This document shows, piece after piece, positions 33,704 through 45,279 of a DNA stretch of 64,000 bases (its first letter is position 1; every line of letters starts with the position of its first letter). This stretch comes from Raphanus sativus (taxonomy: Eukaryota > Streptophyta > Magnoliopsida > Brassicales > Brassicaceae), in NCBI RefSeq assembly GCF_000801105.2, contig NC_079514.1, forward strand, positions 23,166,293 to 23,230,292, written 5' to 3'. The notes beneath the pieces are model-generated. The model searched no databases. It saw nothing but the letters and a program-made list of their open reading frames with translations, and had not been told where the DNA came from. The translations under genes were made by a program, and so were the position numbers.

Positions 33704-34876
33704 ATCCTTTGGTGACTGTGATCCGCTAATTCTGCAAATTAAAAAGAAGATGAATGCTTGGACTACTAGAGCTCTTTCCTTGGCAGGTCGGCTAACTATG
33801 CTTACCTCAGTCATCTCGGGTATCATTCATTACTGGACAAGTGCTTTTCTCTTGCCTAAGAAGGTCATAAAAGCGATAAACTCTCTCTGTAGCTCCTTCC
33901 TCTGGCATGGGAAAATAGGAGTTGCCACGGGTGCGAAAGTAGCTTGTATGATGTCTCTGTCCCTAAATCTGAAGGGGGATTGGGAATTAGAAATATGGAA
34001 GTGTGGAGTGATGCTTGTGCTTTAAAACTTATTTGGATGCTCTTCTTCAGGGCTGGTTCGATATGGGTTCTGCGGATGAGATCAAAGTATTTGTCTTATG
34101 CTCCATTCTGGTCATTAAATGAAAAGTACTATGGTTATTCTTGGATGTTCCCTAAGCTTCTGAAATTAATGAATAAAGGGCTTCACTTTCTGAAAATTCA
34201 TGTGGGGAATGACGACTCAACTTTCTTCTGGTGGGACGCTTGGACGTCTTTCGGTATGTTGTATACCTTTCTCGGCCATGGTGGGTCTTCGCGTCTTGGT
34301 GTTCCCTTGTTTGCTACTATGGCAGATGTCCGTAATGGTGCTGGTTGGCATCTTCCATCAGCAAGATCTGATAAACAGTTGCAGCTTTTAGCCTATGTCT
34401 CTACCTTGCCCATAACTGAGGTCTCTAACATGCCTCAGTGGTCTATCAATGGAAATTCACAGAAGACCTTCGTCTCCAAATCAATATGGAACATGATCAG
34501 ACCCCATAAGCCCTCGTATCATGGTCTAAACTGGTCTAGCACAAAGCAGCTATACCAAGGCACGCTACCACTTCTTGGTTAATTATCCTAAATCGTAACC
34601 TGACTTTGGACCGTTTGCACAGCTGGAACCCGAAAACCCTCACTACTTGTCTTTTCTGCGGGTCTGGATTAGAATTTCGGGATCATCTATTTTTTTACTG
34701 TGCCTATTCAGCTGAAGTTTGGCTTCTAATCCACCGTAGACTCAGCTTCCATGCCGTCCCCAACAGTTGGAATGCTATCTTGACATGGTTGTCTACTGCT
34801 CATAATGACAGATTTGTGCTTTGCTACAAGGCTGGCAATCAGCCATTTATGGTATTTGGTTCAAAAGAAACATTCG
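33704..34876 (+). pseudogene. LINE fragment, duplicate of part of the LINE at 38593-39765
   Basis: The region matches 38593-39765 at a constant offset of 4889 with high identity. It encodes the end of the reverse transcriptase region (KKKMNAWTTRALSLAGRLTM), a post-RT region and a zf-RVT-like segment (RLHSWNPKTLTTCLFCGSGL). Both copies share the same frame break at GCTTGTATGATG (33943 here, 38831 there) and the same TAA after CTTCTTGGT. It has neither a 5' start nor a poly(A) tail, so it looks like a duplicated internal piece of a LINE. Confidence 0.88.
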
Positions 34877-35475
34877 TATGAATTTATTGGGAAAACTTTT
34901 TAGAATGCGTATATTTATAAGAGATTATCAAATAAATAAAATTTAGAAAAACATTTTTGAGTATATATATATAGAATATAATATCATTAGAAATTTTAAA
35001 AACATTCATAAATGTTGTGTAAATGAATATCAGAGTTTGTAAATATGAATTTAGAAAAGATTTTCTAATATTTCAAAAGATGTCTTCGTAAATATTTATA
35101 CAAGTTATATTCAAAAATTTTAGTTACATGTTTATGCAACATTACTAAATTTATAAAAAAATGAAAATATTTTATTATTTTTATTTTTAAAAGATTTATT
35201 TATTTCATATATTTAATAAATAATTAAGAAATTTAACTAATTATAATCACTTCATTTATTGTCTTTTCTAATTATTTTGACAGCATTCATTACAACATAT
35301 AAAACAGAACTTGCATAATTTTAAACGTTTTATTAAATTTCATTTTTTACTCTTTACTATGTCACTAATTTTGTTTATTATAATAATTCGATATTCGTAA
35401 CAAAAATTTAAACCGGTTAACAAATAAATTTTTATTTACTTATATAATCAGTTAGACATAAACATCTAAATACCT
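34877..35475. other. AT-rich spacer
   Basis: Very AT-rich, no coding signal, no element ends recognised. Ends at the hAT-like target duplication. Confidence 0.45.
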
Positions 35476-35727
35476 ATTCGAATTAGTGGCAGAGCCAGCA
35501 AAAATGTTAACTGGGGTCAAGTTTAGAGTTTATATGTTACTATATTTTCTATATTTTCTCTGTTTTCTCAGCAAAAATACATATGGGTCAATAAGTCTAT
35601 TTTACTATATTTTCTCTATTTCTCAGTGAAAACACAAGTAAAAACAAAAAATTCCTTGATTTCACATGGGTCATATGACCCACCTCAACCTTAACTATCT
35701 CCGCCACTGATCATGGGCGTAGCCAGT

Positions 35728-37045
35728 TGATATACCATGGATTTTACCCGTTTTAAACCATGGTATACTAGTATTTTATTATATATTTAATCTGTTTTCT
35801 AGCCTGTTAGGTATGTTTTCAGGTTCAAGAGCATTTTGTGAGAAAGTGATGTTTTTGGAGCATTTTGGAGTGCAAGAGATGATACACCCGAGTTGACCAT
35901 TCAAGACCAAGTCGGAAGTAAACATTGCGATTATAATCGATCGATACTCATCCAGAGTTGTCGATCGATGTAGCTGAGAAGATCCGCGTACTAGAAGATT
36001 ATAATCGATCGATACACATCTTGTGTTGTCGATCGATATCGAGGACGAAATGGTTTAGCCGACTACTTCACCAAGACTTTACCAAATTACGAGATTGCCC
36101 CTGACGAGTTTTTAACCTAATGGAAATGCTTAAATATTCATGCTAAGTGTTTTTTGACGGCAAGCTTTAAACAACCTTCAAGAGAAAAGCAGAGAGTGTG
36201 AGAGAGAGACTAGAGTTTTATTGTTTTGAGAGATTGGAGAGATTTCTCATCTCCTTTTGTATTTCTACTTATTTATATCTATGCAATTCTTTCATCTATC
36301 CATTGTCATGAATTGCTTAGCTATGTCTGAGTAGTCTACTTGTTAGATCTAGGGTTTAAATAGGTTTGTGGGATTAGCCCCAAACTATAATTGCTAAGTT
36401 GTGGTACTCATCAAATGGATTGCACCCTATGCTTGTTTTAGATTAGCTAACTAGAACATATATCACTAGGATCTTTGATTATCTTGAATTATCCATTTGA
36501 ACTAGCTTGTCTCCCGTTGAGAAGAGCGACATCTCCTCCTTGAGACCTAGTGTTCATTATCGGCTCGCGCCTAGACATATCTAGAAGCCGTCGATCGATA
36601 TCCCGAAATGTGTATCGCTCGATATCTCAAAAGGATATCGATCGACTCTTTTTCTGCGCCAACATTACGACAGTTGAGGCCAGAGATCTAGATTATTTAA
36701 CCAGTGATACTTCACTTGAGTTAAGCGGCTGAGATCTATAGTATCATGCAAGCAACTTGTTAAAGCATTTATAGAAATTATAATCTCCATTCCTGAATAA
36801 AAGCCCTATGTCTAGCACTCTTTATCACATTTAAACAACCCATCATATTGTTAGTTAGAGCAACTACCTTGCTCACTTTAGGAATTGTTACTTTTATTTC
36901 CATCATATAAACCAACTTCACCTAGGATTGATTAGTAGATTTTATTTAATTGGTTCCCTACCTCCTCGTGATTCGATCACTAAATACTACAGATGTACCT
37001 CTTATTTGAGAGAATAAGCTCTACTGGGTAATTTGAGCACTATCA
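35728..37045 (+). mobile_element. Solo LTR, Athila-related, TSD CCAGT
   Basis: Starts TGATATACCATGG and ends GCACTATCA. CCAGT stands on both sides (35723-35727 and 37046-37050). Length is 1318 bp against 1326 bp for the LTR at 7577-8902. It is diverged but collinear in the edge hairpin (TATACCATGG at 35731-35740 pairs with CCATGGTATA at 35758-35767) and in TCGATCGA pairs. No internal sequence is present. A solo LTR with intact target duplication is the usual product of recombination between the two LTRs of one element. Confidence 0.9.
35937..36645. repeat. TCGATCGA cores, 24-bp spacing (solo LTR)
   Basis: Pairs at 35937/35961 and 36005/36029, and a triplet at 36591, 36615 (TCGCTCGA) and 36638. 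Intervals are 24, 24, 24 and 23 bp. Confidence 0.88.
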
Positions 37046-37266
37046 CCAGTGCATGACCTATGGTGGCACGTGCACCCCTAATGTTATTGATATTTTGAAT
37101 TTAGTATGTAAATTTAAAAGAAAGTCAGCTAGGAAAGATTGTTAGAGTGTCCTTGTGCACCCATAGATGTCTCAAGTTCAATCCCCTTTTAGCATTTATT
37201 TAACCTATATTGGATGTGCACCCATTGAAAAATCTTTCTGGCTTCGCCCCTGCCACTGATTCGAAT

Positions 37267-37569
37267 ACAAATTTTTTTTTGGTGATCATGTGCTTTTTTA
37301 AATTTTAAAATTGAACTTCATTCAGATATTACAATTTTCTGTATAGAATTTGAGACGGATCCTTTCGACTTTGGGTAGGTTTGTAAAAACCTAAATATAT
37401 TCAAATAATTTATAAAAATTTGTGCAGACGGGTGGATAAAAATCTAGTTTATCACTTAATATCAAAGTAGACTTAAGGAGATCACTTACGGAAAGGAGTT
37501 CACAAGAAGAAATACAACACAGATCATTACTTCGCATGATGTTGAAATTTCTAAAAATATATAAATAGT
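37267..37569. other. Short spacer before the LINE
   Basis: AT-rich, no gene. AAAATCTAG at 37439-37447 resembles a Helitron 3' end but lacks a good hairpin. Confidence 0.4.
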
Positions 37570-40009
37570 TTGTAATGTTAAAGATGGTGTGTCTCTGGTT
37601 ATGCCATTTACTGGTGACATGATCCTAAGTTGTCTTCATAAGATGGAAAAGAATAGGACTCCTGGTCCTGATGGGTTTCCCTCTGAATTTTTCATAGCTG
37701 CTTGGGTGGTTCTTGGTGGTGAATTCATCGCTTCTACCCTTCAGTTCTTTGAATCAGCATTCATGCCAACTTCCCTGAACTCTACCTCTCTGATCCTTTT
37801 ACCTAAAAGACCAGGTGCTAATACTATTCAGGAGTTCAGGTCGATTGCTTGCCTCAACACACAATACAAGCTGATATCAAAGCTGTTGTCCAACTGGTTG
37901 AAACTGGTTCTGCCCTCTCTTATCTCTCCAAATCAGACTGCTTTTGTCAAAGATAGACTGATTTTGGAGAATATTCTTCTAGCATCAGAAGTCTTGCAGG
38001 GTTATCATCTGGCTTCTACTACTCCAAAAATTACGCTGAAAGTAGATATTGCAAAAGCGTTTGACTCAGTGAGATGGGACTTTGTGTTGAGCACTCTGCA
38101 GGCTTACAATATCCCGGCTCAGCTTATCCAGTGGATTAGGGCTTGTATATGATCTCCATCCTTTTCGTTATGCATCAATGGTGTCACCTCTGGCTACTTT
38201 AAAGGTAAAACCGGGTTGAGACAAGGAGACCCTCTATCTCCAATTTTATTCGTCATGATGATGAATATTCTGTCTCTAATGCTTAATAAAGCGTCAATGG
38301 AGGGTAACTTTGGGTTTCATCCTGGATGCGAGCAACAGCAGTTAACTCATCTTTGTTTTGCTGATGATTTATTGATATTTATTGACGGGACGGAGGCTTC
38401 TCTGGAGGGGGTCTTGCGGGTTCTCTCTGATTTTGAAAGAATGTCAGGGCTGGCAGTGAACACATCTAAGACCACCATATTCTTCTCAGGTATACCAGAT
38501 GATATAGTGCAACGACTCTCATTAAGTTTTGGATTATCAAGATCACAGTTACCTGTCCGCTACCGAGGTGTTCCTTTGTGCTCCAAGAAACTATCCTTTG
38601 GTGACTGTGATCCGCTAATTCTGCAAATTAAAAAGAAGATGAATGCTTGGACTACTAAGGCTCTTTCCTTGGCAGGTCGGCTAACTATGCTTACCACAGT
38701 CATCTCGGGTATCATTCATTACTGGACAAGTGCCTTTCTCTTGCCTAAAAAGGTCATAAAAGCGGTAAACTCTCTCTGTAGCTCCTTCCTCTGGCATGGG
38801 AAAATAAGAGTTGCTACGGGTGTGAAGGTAGCTTGTATGATGTCTCTGTCCCTAAATCTGAAAGGGGCTTGGGAATTAGAAATATGGAAGTGTGGAGTGA
38901 TGCTTGTGCTTTAAAATTTATTTGGATGCTCTTCTTCAGGGCTGATTCGATATGGGTTGCGTGGATGAGATCAAAGTATTTTTCTTATGCTCCATTCTGA
39001 TCATTAAATGAAAAGTACTACGGTTATTCTTGGATGTTCCATAAGCTTCTGAAATTAAGGAATAAAGCGTTTCACTTTCTGAAAATTCATGTGGGGGATG
39101 GTGACTCAACTTTCTTCTGGTGGGACCCTTGGACGCCTTTCAGTATGTTGTATACCTTTCTTGGCTATGATGGGTCTTCGCGTCTTGGTGTTCCCTTGTT
39201 TGCTACTGTGGTAGATGTCCGTAATGGTGCTGGTTGGCATCTTCCATCAGCAAGATCTGATAAACAGTTGCAGCTTCTAACCTTTGTCTCTACATTGCCG
39301 ATAACTGAGGTCTCTAACATGCCTCAGTGGTCTATCAATGAAAATTTGCAGAAGACCTTCGTCTCCAAATCAGTATGGAACATGATCAGGCCCCATAAGC
39401 CCTCGTATCGTGGTCTAAACTGGTCTGGCACAAAGCAGCTATACCAAGGCACACTACCACTTCTTGGTTAATTATCCTAAATCGTAACCTGACTTTGGAC
39501 CGTTTGCACAGCTGGAACCCGGAAACCCTCACTACTTGTCTTCTCTGCGGGTCTGGATTAGAATTTCAGGATCATCTGTTTTTTGAATGTGCCTATTCGG
39601 CTGAAGTTTGGCTTCTAATCAATCGTAGACTCAGCTTCCATGCCATCTCCAACAGTTGGAATGCTATCTTGACATGGTTGTCTACTGCTCATAATGACAG
39701 ATTTGTGCTTTGCTACAAGGCTGACAATCAGCCATTTATGGTATTTGGTTCGAAAGAAACACTCGTATGCATTCTGGCCTTACTCAATCTCCAACAATTG
39801 TGGCCAGAAATGCTCTGAGAATTGTGATTATAAGTGCTTTGCCTTGAGCTCTCTTGGATATGTTTTAGGCACTCTCTTGTTACATATTTGGCACCCTCCA
39901 TGGATGCCCATTTTGCCTACTCTGTTTCCTTCCTATGTAATAGCTGTTGTTACTCTCTTGTAATTCCTCTCAATTTATATTAATGAAAATTCTTTATCAA
40001 AAAAAAAAA
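37570..40009 (+). mobile_element. 5'-truncated LINE (L1-like non-LTR retrotransposon) with poly(A)
   Basis: Coding homology starts abruptly near 37570 inside ORF2 and ends in AATTTATATTAATGAAAATT followed by an A-rich tail at 39999-40009. Endonuclease and the start of ORF2 are missing, the usual result of incomplete target-primed reverse transcription. A clear target duplication was not found. The tail lies within about 250 bp of the probable ARF1 transcription start. Confidence 0.88.
37589..39818 (+). pseudogene. LINE ORF2 remnant: reverse transcriptase and zf-RVT region
   Basis: Reverse transcriptase motifs in order: TPGPDGFPSEFF, the STSLILLPKRPGANT block with EFRSIACLNTQYKLI, DIAKAFDSVRWDF, the GLRQGDPLSPILF block and the catalytic FADDLLIF. 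A later AGRLTMLTTVISGI block and a C-terminal CLLCGSGLEFQDHLFFECAY zinc-knuckle-like block follow. Defects: in-frame TGA at 38150-38152, a frame break at about 38835, a TGA near 38998, TAA at 39469-39471 and a further shift. The element is dead. The frame break and the TAA are shared with the copy at 33704-34876. Confidence 0.9.
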
Positions 40010-41055
40010 GGTTTGTATAGTTTCCAGTTAATCATGTGCTCATTTTAAGGAATGCCCTTTTTAATGTAAAGAGACTACTAGAGAGCATGTCAGACATGTG
40101 GTTGAACAACCCAAAGAGATAGAGAGGACAATAAAAAATAAGAAAAGTAAAGAAAGAGGAGAAAAATAGAGGTAGCCATAGCCAAAGGGTTCGTGTCGGC
40201 TTCAACCAAACACTGACGGTGTATGTATACACCTTTACTTACACGCATTTATTATCTCACATCACATCTCCTGTTATTTGACAACAAATTCCACTTCTAG
40301 ATCTTCACTTACCCTCAAATCAAAAATCTTTTCATCTGGGTTTTATCTGAACCCTAGCTCGCTTTTTGGTTTTTGTCTAGATCGTTTTGAAGTAAAGGTT
40401 CGATTTTTATTTGTTGGGTCTGCTTGTTGTTTAGTAAATGTTGGGAAAGGAGGAGGCTTTCGAAGATCCATAGTCAGATTTTGGGTTTTTGTTTCTCGAT
40501 TGAACCTGGTGTCAATACTCAATCTAGATCAAGAATCGACACTTTGTTTCACATCCCAAATTCAACTGTTTCCTTTGATATATCGTTTACCCATTTGCTT
40601 TCTTTGTGTCTCCCCGGCAGATTTTATTGTATCTAATAATTGAGTTGAAATATTTGCCATGATTTATAGTAGTAGTACACTGAAGTTAACATTGAGAGTT
40701 TTGTCTTGCCAAGTATGAAGTTAAGTACTGAGATGTGTTCTTGCTTTTGCTTCTTTTTTTTTTTTTGGTTCTGTCCTTTACCCCTCTCTTTGAGTGTTTC
40801 TCTTCAAATTGGGTAATAAAATCTGCAAAATCTCAGTCCTGTAGTGTGGTTTAATGTAGAGTTAAAAAAGTTGCATAGATGGCCCACATTTTTTTCAGTA
40901 AATTTAAAGATAGGGTTTAAAATGTTGATACATCATGACATGTATCAGAGTTTTGTTTGTCTAGATGAGGATAGGTCCATCTTCGTCCTCTTTCAGAAAG
41001 ACATTTCAATGCTATACATTCTTTTTCTTTTCTCAGGTGAACTTGTCAAAATTAA
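40010..41055 (+). promoter_or_regulatory. ARF1 promoter and 5' leader with probable leader intron
   Basis: Upstream of the ARF1 ATG. The leader probably starts after about 40260. A pyrimidine tract ending TCTCAG at 41031-41036 is a good 3' splice site, so the first coding exon starts near 41037 and an intron probably lies in the leader. Several short upstream ATGs occur, a feature that often lowers translation of ARF mRNAs. No convincing TATA box was fixed. Confidence 0.55.
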
Positions 41056-44000
41056 ATGGATTCTCAAATGGCAGCTAGCAATCATCCATCTGAAAAACCT
41101 GGAGGTTTGTGAAATATTTTTGTTTATACCATTTTGTCAAGGGTGTTTGCTCTTTTCTTAATCTGAATTAAAGTGTACCTCTTGATTTGTTTTTGAGATA
41201 CATAATAGCATCTTATAACAGTTCTTTATTTTTTTGTGTTGACGCTATTCCATTTGTTTGTAGGGGCTGTAAGTGATGCTTTATGTAGGGAGCTATGGCA
41301 TGCTTGTGCTGGACCTCTTGTAACCCTGCCTCGTGAAGGGGAACGTGTTTATTATTTCCCTGAAGGTCACATGGAGCAGGTATTTTTGGTTATTGGTCTG
41401 AATCACTTGACATTTTGATGTACTGTATCATGCTCATTTGCTAAAACCGGTTATGTTAATTGGACTATTCTTGCTCTGTATGTTATATGGACACTTCAAA
41501 TTATCTCGTGGTTTCGTTCTAGCTTAAAATAAAATCACAAAATATAATGTTGTTGTAGAGAAGGGATGAAATGTATTGCCGGTTTTGATTTCACATGATC
41601 ATTTATTTGATCATCTTATCTTATTATCACAATCATGCATTTAATTGATCACTGCTTATGCAGCTCGAAGCATCAATGCATCAAGGTTTGGAGCAACAGA
41701 TGCCTTCTTTTAATCTCCCATCTAAAATTCTGTGTAAAGTGATCAATATCCAGCGCAGGGTAGGCTAAAATCCATTGTATATTGATTGAATTTTACTTAG
41801 CTTTATTCATGAAATGTGTTGGCTAATAATTTTGAGCCGTCTTGTTTCACTTTGCAAGCTCAGGCAGAGTCAGAGACTGACGAAGTATATGCGCAAATAA
41901 CCTTATTGCCAGAAGCGGATGTAAGTTTATTATTATAGATTACGGTTTTGTATTTACTTTTCTGTCCTTGATTATGTTTGATCATCAGCAAAGTGAACCT
42001 ATGAGTCCGGATGCCCCTGTTCAAGAACCTGAAAAGTGCACAGTACATTCATTTTGCAAGACACTAACTGCTTCGGACACAAGCACACATGGTGGATTTT
42101 CTGTGCTAAGGAGACACGCAGATGAGTGTCTTCCACCCTTGGTCAGAGTTGCTCCTTTTGCTTTTTGGAAACCACTCCACCTGCTTTTTTTTCCTCTCTC
42201 TCTAATAAGTTGCTTTTTCTTCTTTAGGATATGTCCCAACAACCACCATGGCAAGAACTGGTTGCAACTGATTTGCACAATAATGAATGGCATTTTAGGC
42301 ACATTTTCCGAGGTTAATATACTTGTTATCTTATTATTTGATGATTTTTTTTTTTTGAATTTCAGTTTTCTAATTTACGCCAATGCTACTGCCACTTAAA
42401 GCTTATTGTGGCTTTATTGTTGTTTTACTACTACTAAATATCATGAGGTTGTGAACACCAGGCCAACCAAGGCGCCATTTGCTAACAACTGGGTGGAGTG
42501 TTTTTGTTAGCTCGAAGAAACTAGTTGCTGGCGATGCTTTCATATTCCTAAGGCAAGTTCCTTATCATTTTATCTATCTGAATAGTAATTGTCTTTAAGC
42601 ATCTGTGGGAATGTTACATAGTATTGTCCTTCAGGGGTGAGAATGAAGAGCTCCGAGTTGGTGTTAGGCGGCACATGAGACAACAGACTAATATCCCGTC
42701 CTCTGTCATTTCAAGTCATAGCATGCATATTGGGGTCCTTGCAACTGCCGCTCATGCCATTACAACAGGAACAATCTTTTCCGTCTTCTACAAGCCAAGG
42801 TCTTGCTTTTCTTACTTTATTTTTTTTTAATTGAGGCATTGTCTGGAACTAAATTCTGATAAGCCATGAAATATTGAAAACTTAACTTCTGCTATTTAGA
42901 CGGAGCTGATCTTGAAAAGACCCATGTTTTTTTTTCTAAAATGTGCATCTTACTATGCCTTTCGGTTACTGTTACTTGCATATGCTTGATGATAATCATT
43001 TGGCTGCAAATCCAGCCTGACATATCTTCTATTATCAGAACAAGTAGGTCAGAGTTTATTGTGAGCGTCAATAGGTATCTAGAAGCTAAGAACCAGAAGC
43101 TGTCTGTAGGCATGCGTTTCAAGATGAGATTTGAGGGTGAAGAAGCTCCCGAGAAAAGGTATCAAATCTAACTAGCTTGTTTTCTTTATGCTGATAAAGC
43201 TGAATGCAAATATAACTCCCAGTTCATTATTATTATTATTTTCACAATTGCAGGTTCAGTGGCACAATAGTTGGTGTTCAGGAAAACAAGTCTTTGGTCT
43301 GGCATGATTCTGAATGGAGATCGCTCAAGGTTTAGTTATACTTTGCAGTTGAGCAAGTTGTGGATTTATATCTCTTTAACCGAGTGAAAATAGTGATGCA
43401 TCTTCTTAATATATTTGTTGCCAAACTGATAATGCTTCAGGTTCAATGGGACGAGCCTTCATCTGTATTTCGTCCTGAAAGAGTTTCACCATGGGAACTT
43501 GAGCCCCTAGTTGCAAATAGTACGCCTTCTTCGCATCCTCCTCCGCAAAGGAACAAACGACCAAGACCTCCTGGTTTGCTTTCACCAACCACTGCTCCAT
43601 CTACTCCTGGTATTCTGTGTTTTTTTTTTTCTCTTTGGTACTATTCTTCCTTGTGGCAGCTCCAACTCCTTTTGTTGATCCTCTCTTCAGTTACTGCAGA
43701 TGGTGTGTGGAAATCCCCGGCAGACAATCCTTCCTCGGTGCCATTGTTCTCTCCTTCTGCCAAGACGGCTACTTTTGATAATGGCGGGAACAAATCATTT
43801 GGAGTATCCATTGGATCAGCCTTTTGGACCACCCATACGGATGATGCAGCTGAATCCTTTGCTTCAGCTGTGAACAATGAGTCTCCTACTGAAAAGAAGC
43901 AAACTAATGGAAATGTCTGCAGGCTTTTTGGGTTTGAGCTGGTTGAAAATGTTAATGTGGACGAATGTTTCTCTGCTGCCTCTGCGTCCGGTGCTGTCTC

Positions 44001-44732
44001 TGTAGATCAATCTGTCCCTTCCAATGAGTTTGACTCCGGTCGGCAATCTGAGCCACTAAATGTCAACCAACCTAACATTCCTTTGGGTAGTGGTGATCCT
44101 GAAAAATCCTCTCCGAGGTCTCCTCAAGAATCGCAAATTAGGCAGATACGTAGCTGCACAAAGGTGAGCCTTAGCTTCTTGGATTATTCGCTCTATCAAA
44201 ATCATTTGTTTTATTTCTTCAGTATTTGTCTTAAACTGAACAAAATATTGACCGTGACTGTGTCTTGCTTTGGCTATTTTATTTAGGTTCACATGCAAGG
44301 AAGTGCAGTAGGCAGAGCGGTTGATTTGACTAGGTTAGAGTGTTACAAAGACTTGTTCAAGAAGCTGGAAGAGATGTTCGACATTAATGGTGAACTCTTA
44401 CAATCTACAAAAAAATGGCAAGTTGTTTACGCCGATGATGAAGATGACATGATGATGGTTGGTGATGATCCGTGGAAGTAAGTGCCTTTGTGGTCCAGCT
44501 TTGTTTAACAATGTAGAGCAGCATCTCCTTTTTTCCTATTGATAAATCCTTTTGGTCTTCTGTTTTGTGATGCAGTGAGTTCTGTGGAATGGTGAAAAAG
44601 ATATTTATCTACACACCTGAGGAAGTGAAGAAACTTTCACCGAAGAACAAACTCACTGTTAATGTTAGGATGCAGTCCAAAACTGATGCAGAAGAAAATG
44701 GGAACACAGAGGGCAGGTCATCACTGTGTTAA
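41056..44732 (+). CDS. ARF1: Auxin response factor 1 (ARF1)
   Basis: Nuclear transcription factor that binds auxin response elements; ARF1 belongs to the repressor class. Fourteen coding exons join in frame to 662 residues: 41056-41104, 41264-41379, 41664-41759, 41864-41920, 41989-42141, 42228-42312, 42462-42552, 42635-42799, 43039-43158, 43254-43329, 43441-43609, 43700-44163, 44287-44477 and 44576-44732. The B3 DNA-binding domain begins near residue 123 ([37 protein letters not shown]). The ARF middle domain follows ([38 protein letters not shown]), then a Ser/Pro-rich region. A C-terminal PB1 domain starts near residue 548 ([19 protein letters not shown], with acidic [14 protein letters not shown]). 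Length and sequence match Arabidopsis ARF1. The intron after 42552 has a GC donor. The C-terminus ends a few residues earlier than I recall for Arabidopsis. Confidence 0.96.
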
Positions 44733-45110
44733 TGCCTAGGAAAAAAAAAATGAAAAAAGCAGAAAGTATTGCAAGACAGTTGAGAAAAGAGATGACTGTG
44801 TATAGCACCCAAGTTTTATTGTCTTCAGGTCTTATGAAGTCACGTATGGTAAGCGTTTTGGGTATTGAGTAGCTTTGTAAGGAAAGTTTGCGTTTAAGAT
44901 TTATCTCTTGTTCTACATCAAACCAATGGCCAAAAATAAAATTATGAAATAAAAAAAAGTTTCCTTGTGCTTTTTATCGTGTTCTTAATACACCACAAAG
45001 AATCTTGAATTACGGTGCAAAAAAAAACTTTTAGCTTCTTTTGTCTTTGTAGTGTTGCCAGAAATAAACAAAATGGCATCAACAAATAGAGAGATGCTGC
45101 AAATACTCAC
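44733..45110. other. ARF1 3' flank and MTR4 3' remnant
   Basis: Holds the ARF1 3' UTR; AATAAA-like words occur near 44935. The last exon expected for MTR4 on the - strand is not recognisable here. Confidence 0.5.
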
Positions 45111-45279
45111 TTGATCTTGGAAACAGCTTCTTCTAGTTATAAGTTGTTTTAGAAATTCCTACATTCTCCTTATCGCTCTGATCAAGATCTCTTTGAAAAC
45201 ACGAGCAATCTCCATGATCTTATAAAACTTGGAGCCTTTTGCCCATGTGTATACTGCCTCCATTATATCCGGTCTGGCC
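45111..45279 (-). pseudogene. MTR4: MTR4-type RNA helicase, DSHCT exon, 3' fragment
   Basis: Read on -, it encodes RPDIMEAVYTWAKGSKFYKI, then MEIARVF and LIRAIRR, and after a gap LEEAVSKIK before a GT splice donor. This is the C-terminal DSHCT domain of SKI2/MTR4 exosome helicases. A nonsense codon follows RAIRRM, and about 40 nt are missing before LEEAVSKIK. The 5' side is cut exactly by the chromovirus LTR at 45280. The rest of the exon lies at 55479-55515. The gene is non-functional here. Identification as MTR4 rather than HEN2 rests on the ARF1 neighbour. Confidence 0.85.

Larger units (their letters stand above)
35484..37258. mobile_element. hAT-like MITE (pair), 8-bp TSD ATTCGAAT, split by a solo LTR
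   Basis: ATTCGAAT occurs at 35476-35483 and 37259-37266. The element begins TAGTGGCAGAGCCAG and ends CTGGCTTCGCCCCTGCCACTG, giving imperfect terminal inverted repeats of hAT type. An 8-bp duplication also fits hAT. Removing the solo LTR leaves about 450 bp with no coding. CTCCGCCACTGATCATGGGC near 35700 looks like one MITE end next to another MITE start, so this may be two related elements head to tail. Confidence 0.65.

Noticed and set aside
37430..37448. Helitron 3' end at AAAATCTAG
   Set aside because: No convincing hairpin before CTAG and no matching 5' end nearby.
40190..40205. TGTCGG auxin-response-type hexamer upstream of ARF1
   Set aside because: A single hexamer is expected by chance in this length, and no paired site was found.
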